Positions 44,580-55,721 of a stretch of DNA of 64,000 nt are shown piece after piece. Origin of the DNA: Exserohilum rostratum. Lineage: Eukaryota; Ascomycota; Dothideomycetes; Pleosporales; Pleosporaceae. The translations under genes were made by a program, and so were the position numbers. Where the stretch lies: contig CP111164.1 of NCBI GenBank assembly GCA_026367775.1, positions 682,001-746,000 of the forward strand. The letters are read 5' to 3'. The notes below the pieces were generated by a model. It had not been told where the DNA came from. It was given only the letters and a program-made list of their open reading frames with translations, and searched no databases. Each line of letters begins with the position of its first letter. Position 1 is the first letter of the stretch.

Positions 44580-47180
44580 GACGGTCATTTGTGCAGAATT
44601 GAGAGAAAGACCAAGGGAAGGAGAAAAGGAACCTTGTTTGGCATTGTACATTGTGTCTTTTTGTTAAGCGGCATTGGGCATGGCGTCGGGTGTACGGGCG
44701 CAAGATTGATTCGGCTTGTATATACCCATTGTTGTACGGTATTGAATGGCATGTTTGTGTGTCGTGGGATATGTTTGTGGAGAGATGAGAATGAAAAAAA
44801 AAAACAAGTGATGTGTACCTGGCTTGTATGCATTGTGCGCTGTAGTAGTCACTAGGAACTGAAGATTCATTCGTACCGTGACTTGCCGTCCTGTTTGATC
44901 ACAAGTTTCCGTGTCCAGGTGGTCAGCATCACAGCCACTGGCTGCTTGCATATCTGTTACTAAAGCATCTGTTTGCCGTACTGCGTAACCGACAGTATAA
45001 CACCTACTCTTTGAGCCGGTTACTGTTGCAAGCCACCGCGCACCATTTGCATTCGTATGCTTGTGTCAGTGTGAGTGAGTGTGATTGTGATTGTGATATC
45101 AAGAAAGATAGTCACGTTACTTGTGCTCTCAAACTGGCATCCAGGGACATGGGGCTGACATGTCGTGTAACGAGATGCGGCGGCCAACCGAGAGCAGCCA
45201 TGGGATTCTGTACCTATATGTAGATGCCCGTGTACGTGGGCATCGACGTGGTACGGTGCGACTGTGTCTGAACGGCAATTGTAAAGGTGCTGCGTGGCGT
45301 CTTTTCTTCCGTCTCTTGTTTTTTTCACCCGTACATGTTGAATCCAACTTTGTAGATGTCCCGAAATACTATTGTGTAAGCAAAATGAAGAGAGTCGCGT
45401 TTGCGTAGTGATGCCTCGATTCCACTCAACCCTCATCCAATATTCTTCGGTACTGCGGATAGCACGGAGATAGAGATGACGACAGAGTAAGACAACGAGT
45501 ATAACAGTTCGGCTTGGATCGGTTCATTGACGTATGCACGACACATCTGTCCCTTAAAACTTTGTTAATCCCAGAGAATGCAAAAAAAAAAAAAGTGTCA
45601 TGCGTTGTGCTTCCCGGCTATCACATTCCAGACTGCAATAGACCCCTCTCGCTATTATGTACTGTAAATTGTAACTCCACCCCGGGAGCTGCAACCCGTT
45701 TGGAGAACGGCCGAATCGCGGGGGTGGATTATGCCGAAGACTTTGTCCAATTTGGCGGTTTTGCTTGGCCCCTACTAGGTGGAAATGTGATTTACAGAGT
45801 GTTAATAAGAAATTGTCCAATGATACAGTGTGTTTGACTCGTGTGCAAATGCTTAAACGAAAAAGTATGGTTGTGGTTTCTGTTCATTCCAAGGCCGGCA
45901 TCCACACGATGAGCTACTGCATCGAGCTGGGCCGGCTGCGGGGAAAGGGTTAAGGCTAAGCGGGCAGAACCAACGCCAGAAGCCGCGGATCTCTCGTGAC
46001 ATTTGAGTCGTCATGGTTAGAGATCCCTCGCTTCTCAGCGCGCATGTTCAGGCCAGCCAACGTCTCTCCAAACATGCAAACGCAGGCGAAGTCCGTGACA
46101 AGCGTTCGGCGGTTATACCGCAAAATGGAAGAGTGTGTGATAAGATGCCAGGTCTAATCTGCTGCAGGGCGGTCCAGTGTGCTCTAGTGCCGACCTGGCA
46201 ACCGGGTGCTTGTGAATGAGATGGGGGCCCTGGCAACTGAGAGTGGCCGAGGAGATAACTTGGCGCAACACCAATGGCGCACGCTTGCTGATGGAGGCGC
46301 TCGCGATGTCTGACCATGGCTCATAGGCATTCGTCCGGCATGTACGGAGGGAGGGAGGGCAGCAGTCGTGATAGCAAGGTGCCAGAGCACTGGTCAGGTT
46401 GCGTCACATGGGCGTGGTTGGGGTATGGATCTGCAAAGCGGAGACGGCCGCACACAGCGGGCACGTAGAAGGCGCAAAAAGGCTCGTGGTATGCCGTGCA
46501 GGCGGATGGTGCGGGCGTGACTGGACAAGCAGTGGTGTTTTTGTTGTTGTTTTTCTTCTTTTCCCTCTCCTTGGGTATGCCCAGCGATTGCTTCTGGCGC
46601 GGTGCATGGCAGGTGCCACTGCTCCGGGAAATGGGTTAGCAGCAGCTCGGGGTAGACGATGGTGGTTTGTGCAGGCTGGCCTAATGGGGCGGCTCAACCG
46701 AGGAGGGGCGCATATTCGCCGCCGCTTATCACGGGCTGGCAGCACGTTTATCGCCGTGATTGGGTAGGGCGGGAGGTTTCGAGGCTGGGGGAACGATAAG
46801 AAGCTGGTCAGGGTTACAGAAGCGCGGACAGGCCGCCGGTACTGCACGGAGCATTGACAGCAGCCCGCAACCACAGAGAGCCGCTTTCTAGAAAGCCCAG
46901 ACGGCGGGCAGCCAATTGCGCCCTGGGATCCAGTGCGGCGACCTTGTCCAAACAGGAAGTTGCCAAGTGACTTCGTGGGACCGTCGTCCTGCCACCATGC
47001 GCTTTGTCTGGGCCACCGACGGTGCGAATCCCTCCACTTTGGCCGTAGCGCGAGCCACGGTGCGAAAATATATTTCCCGCCCTGGCCGGCGCAAAGCAGA
47101 GAGAAACGAGAGTCACGGAGAGAACGAGCGCCAACGGTTTCCTCTCTCTGCTCAACTCCTCTTGTGCCGTCTCGTTAGCC
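44580..47180. other. 2.6-kb intergenic region, no gene recognised
   Basis: Includes the Gcn5 3' flank and the long 5' flank of the nucleoside transporter. Open frames on both strands (for example at 46.4-46.9 kb) are low-complexity and overlap each other; none shows family motifs. Confidence 0.5.
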
Positions 47181-49171
47181 ATGGCCGACTCTCGCGATCA
47201 AGCCTCCAATGGCGCTCAGCACCACCATGACCCGGCGCTAGACATTGCCAACCAGCACCAGCACCCTCACGTGCACCACAGCGCCGGCGCCGCCCACCCC
47301 GACAACATTGTCTACTCGTCTGGCACCACCGACGAGAAGCCCAGCGAGTTCTACGTGCCCAGCGCCCTCGACAGCCATGCTGCTGTCGCCGACGAGAAGC
47401 ATGCTCTCGGCAAGGCTGGCGGCTTCGACTACGAGGTCGAGAAAGGTACAGGCGCCTCGTCCGACCAGGGCATCGAGGCCGAGAAGAAAAAGTACTCGGG
47501 TTCAATGCTCTACAGGCGCTTCAGACTGCCTATCCACATCCTCATTGGCGCTCTCTTCACTGGGTAAGGCGCGCGTTTTTCTGAACTTTTCTTCATGTCC
47601 TTGCGCATTTCCGGGCTGACAGCCTCAGATGGTGGATTGCCAGTGTAGTCGTCCATCGCCATGACAAGAACTGGATCATCCCATTTTTGCTGTGGCTGGC
47701 AATCATGATCCGCCTCATCACCCTGCACATCCCCATTACCGTCGTCACCAAGCCCATGCACTGGGTCTGGGCAAACACAGGCACCCGCTTTGCAAACCTC
47801 ATCCCAGAGAAGCTGCGCACCCCCGCCGCGGCCTGCCTCGTCGTCGCCGTCATAATTGTCGGATCCTTTGCTAGCGAGGAAAGCGAGGACAATACGCGCG
47901 CCAACCGCGCCGTCTCGCTCTTTGGTCTGCTCGTCTTCATTGCCGCATTCTGGGCTACTTCGCGCCACCGCGACAAGATTGTCTGGCACACCGTCATTGT
48001 CGGTATGCTCATGCAGTTTGTCATTGCCCTCTTTGTCCTCCGCACAAAGGCTGGATACGACATCTTCAACTTCATCTCCGAGCTCGCCCGTGAGCTTCTG
48101 GGTTTTGCCAAGGACGGTGTCGAGTTCTTGACTAACACAGAGACCACCAAGATCACCTGGTTCTTGATTACCGTCATCCCCGCCATCATCTTCTTCGTGT
48201 CCATTGTCCAGCTCTTGTACTACTGCGGTGTTCTGCAATGGTTCATTGGAAAGTTCGCCGTTTTCTTCTTCTGGTCCATGCGCGTCTCTGGTGCCGAGGC
48301 CGTTGTCGCTTCCGCCTCTCCTTTCATCGGCCAGGGTGAATCCGCCATGCTGATCAAGCCCTTCGTTGCCCATCTTACCATGGCCGAAATCCACCAGGTC
48401 ATGTGCTCTGGATTCGCCACCATTGCCGGAAGTGTCTTGGTCGCCTACATTGGAATGGGTCTCAACCCCCAGGCTCTCATCTCTTCCTGTGTTATGAGTA
48501 TCCCCGCGTCTCTGGCTTTCAGTAAGCTGCGATACCCAGAAACCGAAGAGACTCTGACTGCCGGCCGCGTCGTTGTTCCCGAAGATGACGAACACAAGCC
48601 TGCCAACGCCCTCCACGCTTTCGCCAACGGTGCCTGGCTCGGTCTCAAGATTGCTGGTATGATTGTTGCGACCCTCCTGTGTATCATTGCTCTCCTCAAC
48701 CTGATCGACGGACTCCTTACCTGGTGGGGCCGCTACATCAACCTCGACGGCGATTACGACCTGACTCTGGAGCTGATTCTCGGCTACCTCTTCTACCCGA
48801 TTGCCTTCCTCCTCGGTGTATCTCGCGAAGGCAACGACCTACTCCTCGTCGGCCGTCTGATTGGTGTCAAGGTCATCACCAACGAATTCGTCGCCTTCTC
48901 CTCGCTTGTCGACAAGGACCCCAAGTCTCCCTACCACTCTCTTTCTCCTCGCTCCCGCGTCATCGCCACGTACGCTCTCTGCGGTTTCGGTAACATTGGT
49001 TCCCTCGGTACCCAGATTGGTGTGCTCAGTCAAATCAGCCCGGGCCGCAGCGGTGACGTCTCTCGTGTTGCTCTGTCGGCTCTTGCCACTGGTGTCTTTT
49101 CCACGCTTTCCAGTGCATCGGTTGCAGGTCTCGTCATTGTAGACCAGGCCAAGTTCAGTTCCGGCGCGTAG
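47181..49171 (+). CDS. Concentrative nucleoside transporter (CNT family)
   Basis: Two exons (47181-47563, 47629-49171) give 641 residues. The first ~110 residues are a His/Asp-rich cytosolic arm. The membrane domain shows CNT signatures: EAVVASASPFIGQGESAML in the first substrate-binding hairpin, HQVMCSGFATIAGSVL, the second hairpin SREGNDLLLVGRLIGVKVITNEFVAF (usual core G-x-K-x-x-x-N-E-F), and the conserved YALCGFGNIGSLGTQIG. These proteins import nucleosides by sodium or proton symport; the fungal form is probably proton-linked (inference). The single intron is near the 5' end and has a GTAAGG donor. Its 3' end meets a possible spliced antisense mini-exon. Confidence 0.93.
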
Positions 49172-50212
49172 AAGCCGACGGATGAAAGAGTAGGAATTGA
49201 CGAAACGTTGTCAATGTTGTTTGATGTCTCCTTACAAAATGTCATGATTAGCCAGTTGTTAGTACTTGGTGTGCAAAAGATACCCACCTCATATTCATGG
49301 AGTCCCCCTCCCCAATCGAGGAATGAATATTCTCTACCTGACCCTTTATTCTTCTTGTGCGTGAACTGGAAAAATGTCTGTGTTTGTAGAGATTAAATGA
49401 CTCACCTTGTAATTTACCAGCCGTCTTTGTAGACATTGAAGGACGCCTTGGCACCGCCCTTTCTGCAAGACATGTTGCCCCGAAATGGTTAGCGTGCTAA
49501 TTGCGGTTAGCCAAATAGACATCAATCATTACCACTCCGGTCCGCTGCCTATCAGGGTCCAACGACTCTTCCTCCTGGGACTAGCCGCTCATTTCGCCTC
49601 GCCACATCAACCCAATCCAAAAAGACTTCATGTGAGCACCTCAAGATATTAAAACTTTTTCGTATTGTATCCAACATAATCGACGCCTTCCAGACTCCAT
49701 AATATACACCCCCATCCTACCCAAGCGCGATATGCGCATTTGTTAAAACGCTGAAAACTCCCTCGAAGGATATAAGACTGAGCCTTTTCGTTCCTTGAAT
49801 CCCAATGGGTATCATAATCATAACCTTGTCTTGTCCATAAGACGCTCGAAAGCCCACTTCTAAATTGTTCAACGCCATCTTGCAAATGCTTCCGAGACGC
49901 CTCGCTTGCTAAATTCGGACACCAAAGCCATGAATTGGGACCCCAGCCATATAATTGACAAACATTCCGAGGGTAGATGTGGAGAACCTTCTCTTACTCA
50001 AGAGAGAGGAGCGCGTCACATACCCAAACTGAGATGTGATACTTACCAACTTACCGTTGCGCGTACAGTCGGATAAATGATACCAGCTTCATTGCGCAAA
50101 CCGGTAATTGTCATGTCTTTATTAGACCTGTGTGATGCGTGCTGTGAGCCAACTGCTCCTTCTACAGTTGCACACCATGTGTACAACGCCACTTTCAACT
50201 CTTGTATGGTAT
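49172..50212. other. Intergenic, with possible spliced minus-strand mini-exon
   Basis: No conserved gene. At 49416-49473 the minus strand has an exon-like stretch flanked by TTGCAG and GTGAGT, discussed as a finding. The rest is 3' flank sequence of the Cdc20 gene. Confidence 0.45.
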
Positions 50213-52030
50213 TTATCGGATGGTCATCTGCTTGACAACGCTGGGCTTGGTCGAAGCAGAGCCAGCGGCGGCAACTGAAGGCTGACCGGGCTTCTTCTCA
50301 AAGATCTTCCAGAACTTGAGCGACTCGTCAGCGGCAGCAGTGGCAAGCATCTGGCCATCGGGGCTGAGGCAGCTGTGGAGGACACGAGACTCGTGAGCAG
50401 GAACCTCCATGTTCTTGACACCAGAGGGGTAGCTCCAAATGCTCAGGCTGTTGTCAGGGAATCCGCCAGTGCTGACAATCTCCTTGTAGTGGGTACTCCA
50501 GCGAAGACTGGTGACCTGGGAGTCGGTGGGGATGTGGTTGATGCGAGCACCAGTGGTGGTGTTCCAGAAGTAGATTTGACGGTCGTTGGAACCACCGCCA
50601 GTGGCGAGAAGGTTTGATTGCCATGGGCACCACGAGACAGCCTTGACGGCAGCGCGGTGGTTGGTCTTGGTGAACTTGGGAGCAGCAAGAGCGCGAGCAT
50701 CCCAGATGTTGACCATGTTGTCGTTGGCGCCAGTGGCGAGCTGGGCGCCGTCGGCGCGCCACTCAAGACCGCAAACCTCACCAGTGTGGGAGACGAGCTC
50801 AGCAATCTTGTGCTGGGCAACGCGAACATCGTGGTTGTAGACGAGACCAGAGCGAGCACCTGTGGAGAGAATGTGCTTGTTCCATCCCATAACACCAACA
50901 CGAGTCTCGTGGCCAAACATGCTGCGGAGCTTGGTCTGCTCCTCAACGTCCCAAATCTGAACCTCACCCGTGCCGAGACCGACACCAACGTAAGCGCCGT
51001 CACCAGACCACTTGACGGAAGAGATGTAGGTGTCAGCGGGGCACTCGAGGAGCGAAGCTACTGAACCAGTGTCGGCAGACCAGACATAGACTGAGCGCTC
51101 AAGGCCGATAGCAACTTGGTTGCCAGAGGACCAGTCAAGGAGGTTGAGGTAGTAGTCATCAACAAGACCAGGAGCATCGAGGACACGCTCGGGTGCTGAG
51201 GGGATGCGTCGGCGGCTCTGAGCGTTGACACTGCTGGCAGGCTTGAGGGGGCGGTTGTATTGGGAGCGGAGGTCAATGGGCTTGGATGACTCTGGGGGCG
51301 CAGGCTTGAAAGCAAGAATGCGTGTGTTGTTGTTGATGCCGCATGCTGATGCGAGCTCAGATTGGTAGGCAGCCTTGCCGGGGGTTGGCTTTGAGCGTGT
51401 TTGGCCTTCCTCCTCTTCGTCGTCAATTGTGAGACCCTCTAGGGAAAGGGCTACATCCTCCTCAGAACCACGGCCACCAAGATCGAAAGCACTCGCGGCG
51501 TTGGCCAGTACTGTTGAGCCCTCAGACTTGGAGCTGGACTTGGGGCGCTGCTCGTTGTCGAGCTTGGCTGCGCCAGTGCTGCGGATAGCCTCGCTTGCTG
51601 TCCGGTTGGGAATGAAGCGGTCTGCCGAGTTGTATGCGATGCGAGTCTTGGTAGGACGGGCGCGGACGGCGGTATCCTTCTTCTCCTTCTTTGCTTTTGT
51701 GGTAGTCTTGGTTGTGGTCTTGGTGGTGGCCTTGGTTGTGGGGGCAGTTCCAGAGAGGGACCATTCAGATACACCGAGCTCTAACCGGCGAGGAGTGTGG
51801 GAGCGAGCAATGTTGGACTTGGGCGAGTCACGGGTTGTCTTTGTGACTGAGCGTTGGAGTCGGGACATGAAGCTGCCGCCGTGGATAGACTCTTGTGCCT
51901 GCACATCGGGAGTCTGTGTGCGGGGAGTGCGGGGAGAGGGAGTCAATGGGATGCGACCGCCAGCGGTGCGGGTGTTGAAGACTGAGGATGTCTTCTTGAC
52001 TGGAGTCAAGCAAACTGCTGGAGTTGCCAT
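50213..52030 (-). CDS. CDC20: APC/C activator Cdc20 (WD40 protein)
   Basis: Intronless, 605 residues. The disordered N-terminus is rich in Cdk-type sites (LTPVKK, PLTPSPRTP, SHTPRR) and holds the C-box-like ADRFIPNR at about 136-143, which docks on the APC/C. A long Thr/Lys repeat lies before it. The RVL motif PERVLDAPGLVDDYYLNLLDW begins the seven-bladed WD40 propeller, with repeats such as SSVKWSGDGAYVGVGLGTGE and GLEWRADGAQLATGANDN, which recognises D-box and KEN substrates. The chain ends in Ile-Arg, the IR tail needed to bind APC/C. This fits Cdc20/Slp1 rather than Cdh1 by overall layout, though the two are similar. The start is the first ATG (MATPAVCL); an upstream TTG in frame is not used. 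Confidence 0.9.
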   Translation of the reverse strand: MATPAVCLTPVKKTSSVFNTRTAGGRIPLTPSPRTPRTQTPDVQAQESIHGGSFMSRLQRSVTKTTRDSPKSNIARSHTPRRLELGVSEWSLSGTAPTTKATTKTTTKTTTKAKKEKKDTAVRARPTKTRIAYNSADRFIPNRTASEAIRSTGAAKLDNEQRPKSSSKSEGSTVLANAASAFDLGGRGSEEDVALSLEGLTIDDEEEEGQTRSKPTPGKAAYQSELASACGINNNTRILAFKPAPPESSKPIDLRSQYNRPLKPASSVNAQSRRRIPSAPERVLDAPGLVDDYYLNLLDWSSGNQVAIGLERSVYVWSADTGSVASLLECPADTYISSVKWSGDGAYVGVGLGTGEVQIWDVEEQTKLRSMFGHETRVGVMGWNKHILSTGARSGLVYNHDVRVAQHKIAELVSHTGEVCGLEWRADGAQLATGANDNMVNIWDARALAAPKFTKTNHRAAVKAVSWCPWQSNLLATGGGSNDRQIYFWNTTTGARINHIPTDSQVTSLRWSTHYKEIVSTGGFPDNSLSIWSYPSGVKNMEVPAHESRVLHSCLSPDGQMLATAAADESLKFWKIFEKKPGQPSVAAAGSASTKPSVVKQMTIR

Positions 52031-52904
52031 GACTGCTATGCTCAAGCTGGACTAGTGTTAGCCAAATGCGTACAGTCCTGGTCTAGCACAAGATGGTCAT
52101 ACAGTATGGGCTTTTAGATGTGCTGTATGGTGTAAGGATTAGTATTAGGCAATATTGGTGTAATCGATGCTTTGAAGTATTGATTCGAAAGTAATTTGTC
52201 TGATGTGCAGTCTCACGACGGCAGTGTAGAGGAGCAGGTGAGTGTGTGGTAGGGGAAATGTAGCAGTGGCAGGTATGGAGACGTTTAAGTATCCTTTGTT
52301 TACGCTTGCGTCGACGAGGCAACGGCAGCCGAGACCCTGTGCTCGCGCGGCTGGGCAACGGAGGCCCGATGACATCACATGACCGGCCGACATGCCAGCG
52401 AATGCAGAGGCACATGCACAGCAGCCGGCATAAGACTGGCGATGCAGGCATGCATGTCATGTCATGTCATGATGCTGCTTGCCGGCCTGCTTGCTTGCTT
52501 GCTTGCTTTGCACCTGGCCTGCTTTGCATCCCCTCAAATCTCGAGCTGAAATTGCGCTGCTTCGCCCCTTCGCCCCCTCGTGCAGTCTGCTGCAATCTTG
52601 CTGACACCGCCACTTCCTCACTCCCTTGCACCGTTGCTGATCCGCTGCTTGCGCTGTCGCCAAAAGGCCCGTCTGCGTTGTTGTCGCCCTTTTCGTTGGG
52701 GGTTGCAGGGCTGAGTCGCATCGTGCGTGGGTCGGCGCTTCCGCTTCCGCTTCCAGTTCCAGCACGGGCGGTGTCGGGCGGCAGTATGCACGGCCAGCCA
52801 ACTCAACTTGGTCAAACATTCTAGCACCCCAGAGACAAAGGCCTCACCTGCCCACGCGGGCTTCCACCACGCTTTCACCTCTCACCACTTACCACCGACT
52901 ATCA
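52031..52904. other. Divergent promoter region, Cdc20 and kelch/BTB genes
   Basis: 875 bases between divergent start codons. Contains ATGTC and TTGC short tandem repeats around 52.45-52.51 kb. No gene was seen. Confidence 0.6.
52489..52507. repeat. TTGC tetranucleotide microsatellite
   Basis: About 4.5 copies of a TTGC/GCTT unit in the shared promoter region. An ATGTC pentamer run lies just upstream (about 52454-52468). Confidence 0.75.
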
Positions 52905-55376
52905 ATGGCCCACCCAGTCGCCCGATCCGCCTTTCCGTCCACCACCCGCACTCCCGCCACGGCCGCTACCCCTTCACCCACCCTCTCCCGTTCCCACACG
53001 ACTACGCCTGCGTCCGCCGGATCGAGTAACAACACCTTCCTCATGTCGGCGAGTCCAGTACGAAATCGGCGGTCAGCCGCCGAAGGCTACAAGCCAAAGA
53101 TGATCTCAACAATCGGTGCCAAGCCCGCCTGTCTCGTCAATGCATCCGTTACCTACGTTGGCGACGACCAAATATACGCTTTTGGAGGTTTCGACCAATA
53201 TACAGATGAAGGTGCGTCATACATGTCTCAGGAGTGCACAGAGCAAAAGGCCTGGGTTTGCGAGCTTCGGTACCCTTGAAGAAACACCAACTCGCCAAAA
53301 AGGCGGTGCAGGCGGGACTTTCGGTCGACACATCATATGTCGCCATACCGTGCGCCTTCTGATGGCCTGAGGCTTTCAAACAGGCTGTGGCGTTTGGTTT
53401 TGAATTGCATACAAGGAAGGTTGTGACTATGCGCTAACTTTTTTTTTTCCAGTATACAACCATGTCCTGCGACTCAACCTGGTGACCCGCCAATGGAACC
53501 TGGTCGACAACTATGGTGATATTCCAGGCGTGCGGATGGGTAGGCTTCTCACTCCGCTTTCATCGAGCTCATTGGCTTACATCTTGATGTAGGACATACT
53601 GCATGTCTCTGGCAAGGCAATAAACTTCTCGTATTCGGCGGTGAGAACGAGCACCGCCAGCATCTGGCCGACGTCATTGTCTTCGATCTCAAAACTGCAC
53701 ACTGGACACAACCGGAACTCCACGGACCAATACCACGTGGCCGCGCTCGACATTCTGCAGTAATCTATGACGACAAGCTTTACATTAGCGGTGGCCAGAC
53801 TGGGCATGATAGTGTGCTGGACGACATTTGCTACCTCGATCTCAAGACATGGACCTGGTCGCGAACATGGAGGTTTGTGCCTCGCTACGACCATGCTAGC
53901 TGGATCTGGAACGGTCGTATCTGGATTTTTGGCGGAATCAATGATGAGATGGAGAAAAATAATGAGATTTGGTGGCTTGACCTCCGCGGCAGTCCGGAGT
54001 TCGAGCATGCAATGAAGTACGGGACTGTCGATCGACAACTCGTCTCGTCTCGTCACCGCTATCCTGTGCCGGCTTCAGGCCAACTCGCAACTGGCAGCTC
54101 AGGTTATACCGCCAACTCAAGCGTTCAGTCTTATCATGGCATGAGCTCTAGTCGCGCACCCTACGTTGCACCCGGATCCATATCCTCGCTCAAGTTCCAC
54201 TCTAGCCCAAATCTTCCGTCGCAAGCCGCCGGCACACACTTTCACATCTTCTCGTCGGGATGCATGCTCGACTTTGTCACGCCTGCTGAGCTGAGCTGTG
54301 AGACCAGCTTGTCCAGTCTGGAGCTGGACACATTGCGATGGCAAAAGCTAGCTGAGGGAAAGGATCTGTACAGTCCCAACTACCGCTGGCACTATTGCAC
54401 GATGAACCCAGAAGGTACGCACGCCTGGTTGTTGGGCAGTCCAATCGAATCGGCAAACGATGGAAACCATAACGGCGAATATTTGAGCGACGTACTCGCC
54501 ATCGACCTTCGCAAGTACGGCATATTGGGCAACGAGTTGGCCTCTGATACCCGGTCCAAGATGATGCCCTCTTCTGACGCCAACGTCTCGTCTCACCTCA
54601 GCGGCATTGGTGCGGACCTATCCCTGACCTTCGACCAACCTCCAGAGAGTGGCAGTGGTGCAGACTTCATCATCACTGCAGACCCTGATGACGATGACTA
54701 CAGCGATGTTCCCGATTCTAACGGCTCATCCACTGCTGTCGCACCGGTTTCTCGCCCAATTCACGTTCACAAACTCATTCTGCACGCTCGCTGGCCCCAT
54801 TTTGCTCGCCTGTGGAGCGCACAAATGGCCGAGTTCCACTCGAAAAAGATGCACATCCCTGAACCATATTCTGCTGTACGCGCCTTCCTGTTTTATCTCT
54901 ATACTGATAGCATTGCGCCAAATCCACAAAACGGCCCGACGCTCAACGACGTTGCGGGCATGCTTGTCATGTCCAACATCTATGACATGCCTCGTCTGCG
55001 TCTGCTCTGCGTCAATCGCCTCGGCAGAGAGCTGGACATTGAGCATGCTGCCATAATATGGGAACGTGCTGCTACAGCGGGTGAGGAATGGCTCAAGCAA
55101 CGTGCGGCTACTTTTGTTATGCAGAATTTTGGCCGAGTCGTCCGCACCACAGGTTACCGCAACCTCAGTCCTGCAAGTCTTATTGAACTGAGTTGCGAAG
55201 CAACACCGGAATCTCGCGTCATTGGTGGAGAAGATCTGGATCTATTGACCCAGATTTCCGGTCGCTCGTTCAACGGGAGCAATCGCAAACGCAGCTTAGG
55301 CAGTGCGGGCGTGCTGACTGCTGGCGAGGATGATGATATTGAGGAAGGCGAGGACGAAGGTATGGATGTCAACTGA
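52905..55376 (+). CDS. Kelch-repeat plus BTB-domain protein (possible Ral2 relative)
   Basis: Three exons (52905-53211, 53453-53539, 53593-55376) give 725 residues. A Ser/Thr/Pro-rich start is followed by kelch blades: YVGDDQIYAFGGFDQYTD, NKLLVFGGENEHRQHL, DDKLYISGGQTGHDS and NGRIWIFGGINDEMEKN, with matching LDLKTWTW-type strands. A linker of about 200 residues includes an acidic patch (DPDDDDYSDVPDS). The BTB/POZ domain spans about 520-620 (HVHKLILHARWPHFARLW, then PYSAVRAFLFYLYTDSI) with a BACK-like helical tail. The combination resembles the fission-yeast Ras activator Ral2, but that link is from memory of the architecture only. Such proteins may act as cell-polarity scaffolds or CUL3 adaptors. 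Junctions keep kelch strands intact. Confidence 0.82.
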
Positions 55377-55721
55377 GATTGTCACGAAGTGCAAGAGCAG
55401 TGAGTCTACTGATGGTTGACGTTGTAATGGTTTTTCTGGCTTTGCTTGTCGTCTAGTTCCTTTTTCTTTCTTTCTCTTTCATGAGCATCATTGCGCGGCG
55501 CTGGTTTTTTTCAAAATGGGCAATGTGGGAAAGTGGCGTTGTGCCGTCGTCTGACATATGCATTGCACGGAAGGGCGCCCAAGGATTCTTTTGAGAATGG
55601 GCGTTTTTCTTTAATATTTGGTTTTGGATCACCTTTTAGCGGTTTACTTACGATAACATGATTGCATAAATATTACCCTGTTTTTCCAGAAACTTTACAT
55701 AAAATCATATACTCGTTTTCC
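55377..55721. other. Convergent 3' flanks
   Basis: T-rich spacer between the kelch/BTB gene and the F-box gene. No gene was seen. Confidence 0.6.

Noticed and set aside
46404..46874. 156-codon minus-strand frame in the transporter 5' flank
   Set aside because: Low-complexity Pro/Arg/Thr-rich sequence, open in several frames, no homology-like pattern.
47510..48616. Long minus-strand open frame (368 codons) opposite the nucleoside transporter
   Set aside because: It is a mirror of the GC-biased transporter coding strand, has low-complexity acidic and Gly content and no family motif.
52031..52045. N-terminal extension of Cdc20 from an upstream TTG
   Set aside because: TTG is not a normal nuclear start codon in fungi; the first ATG is at 52030.
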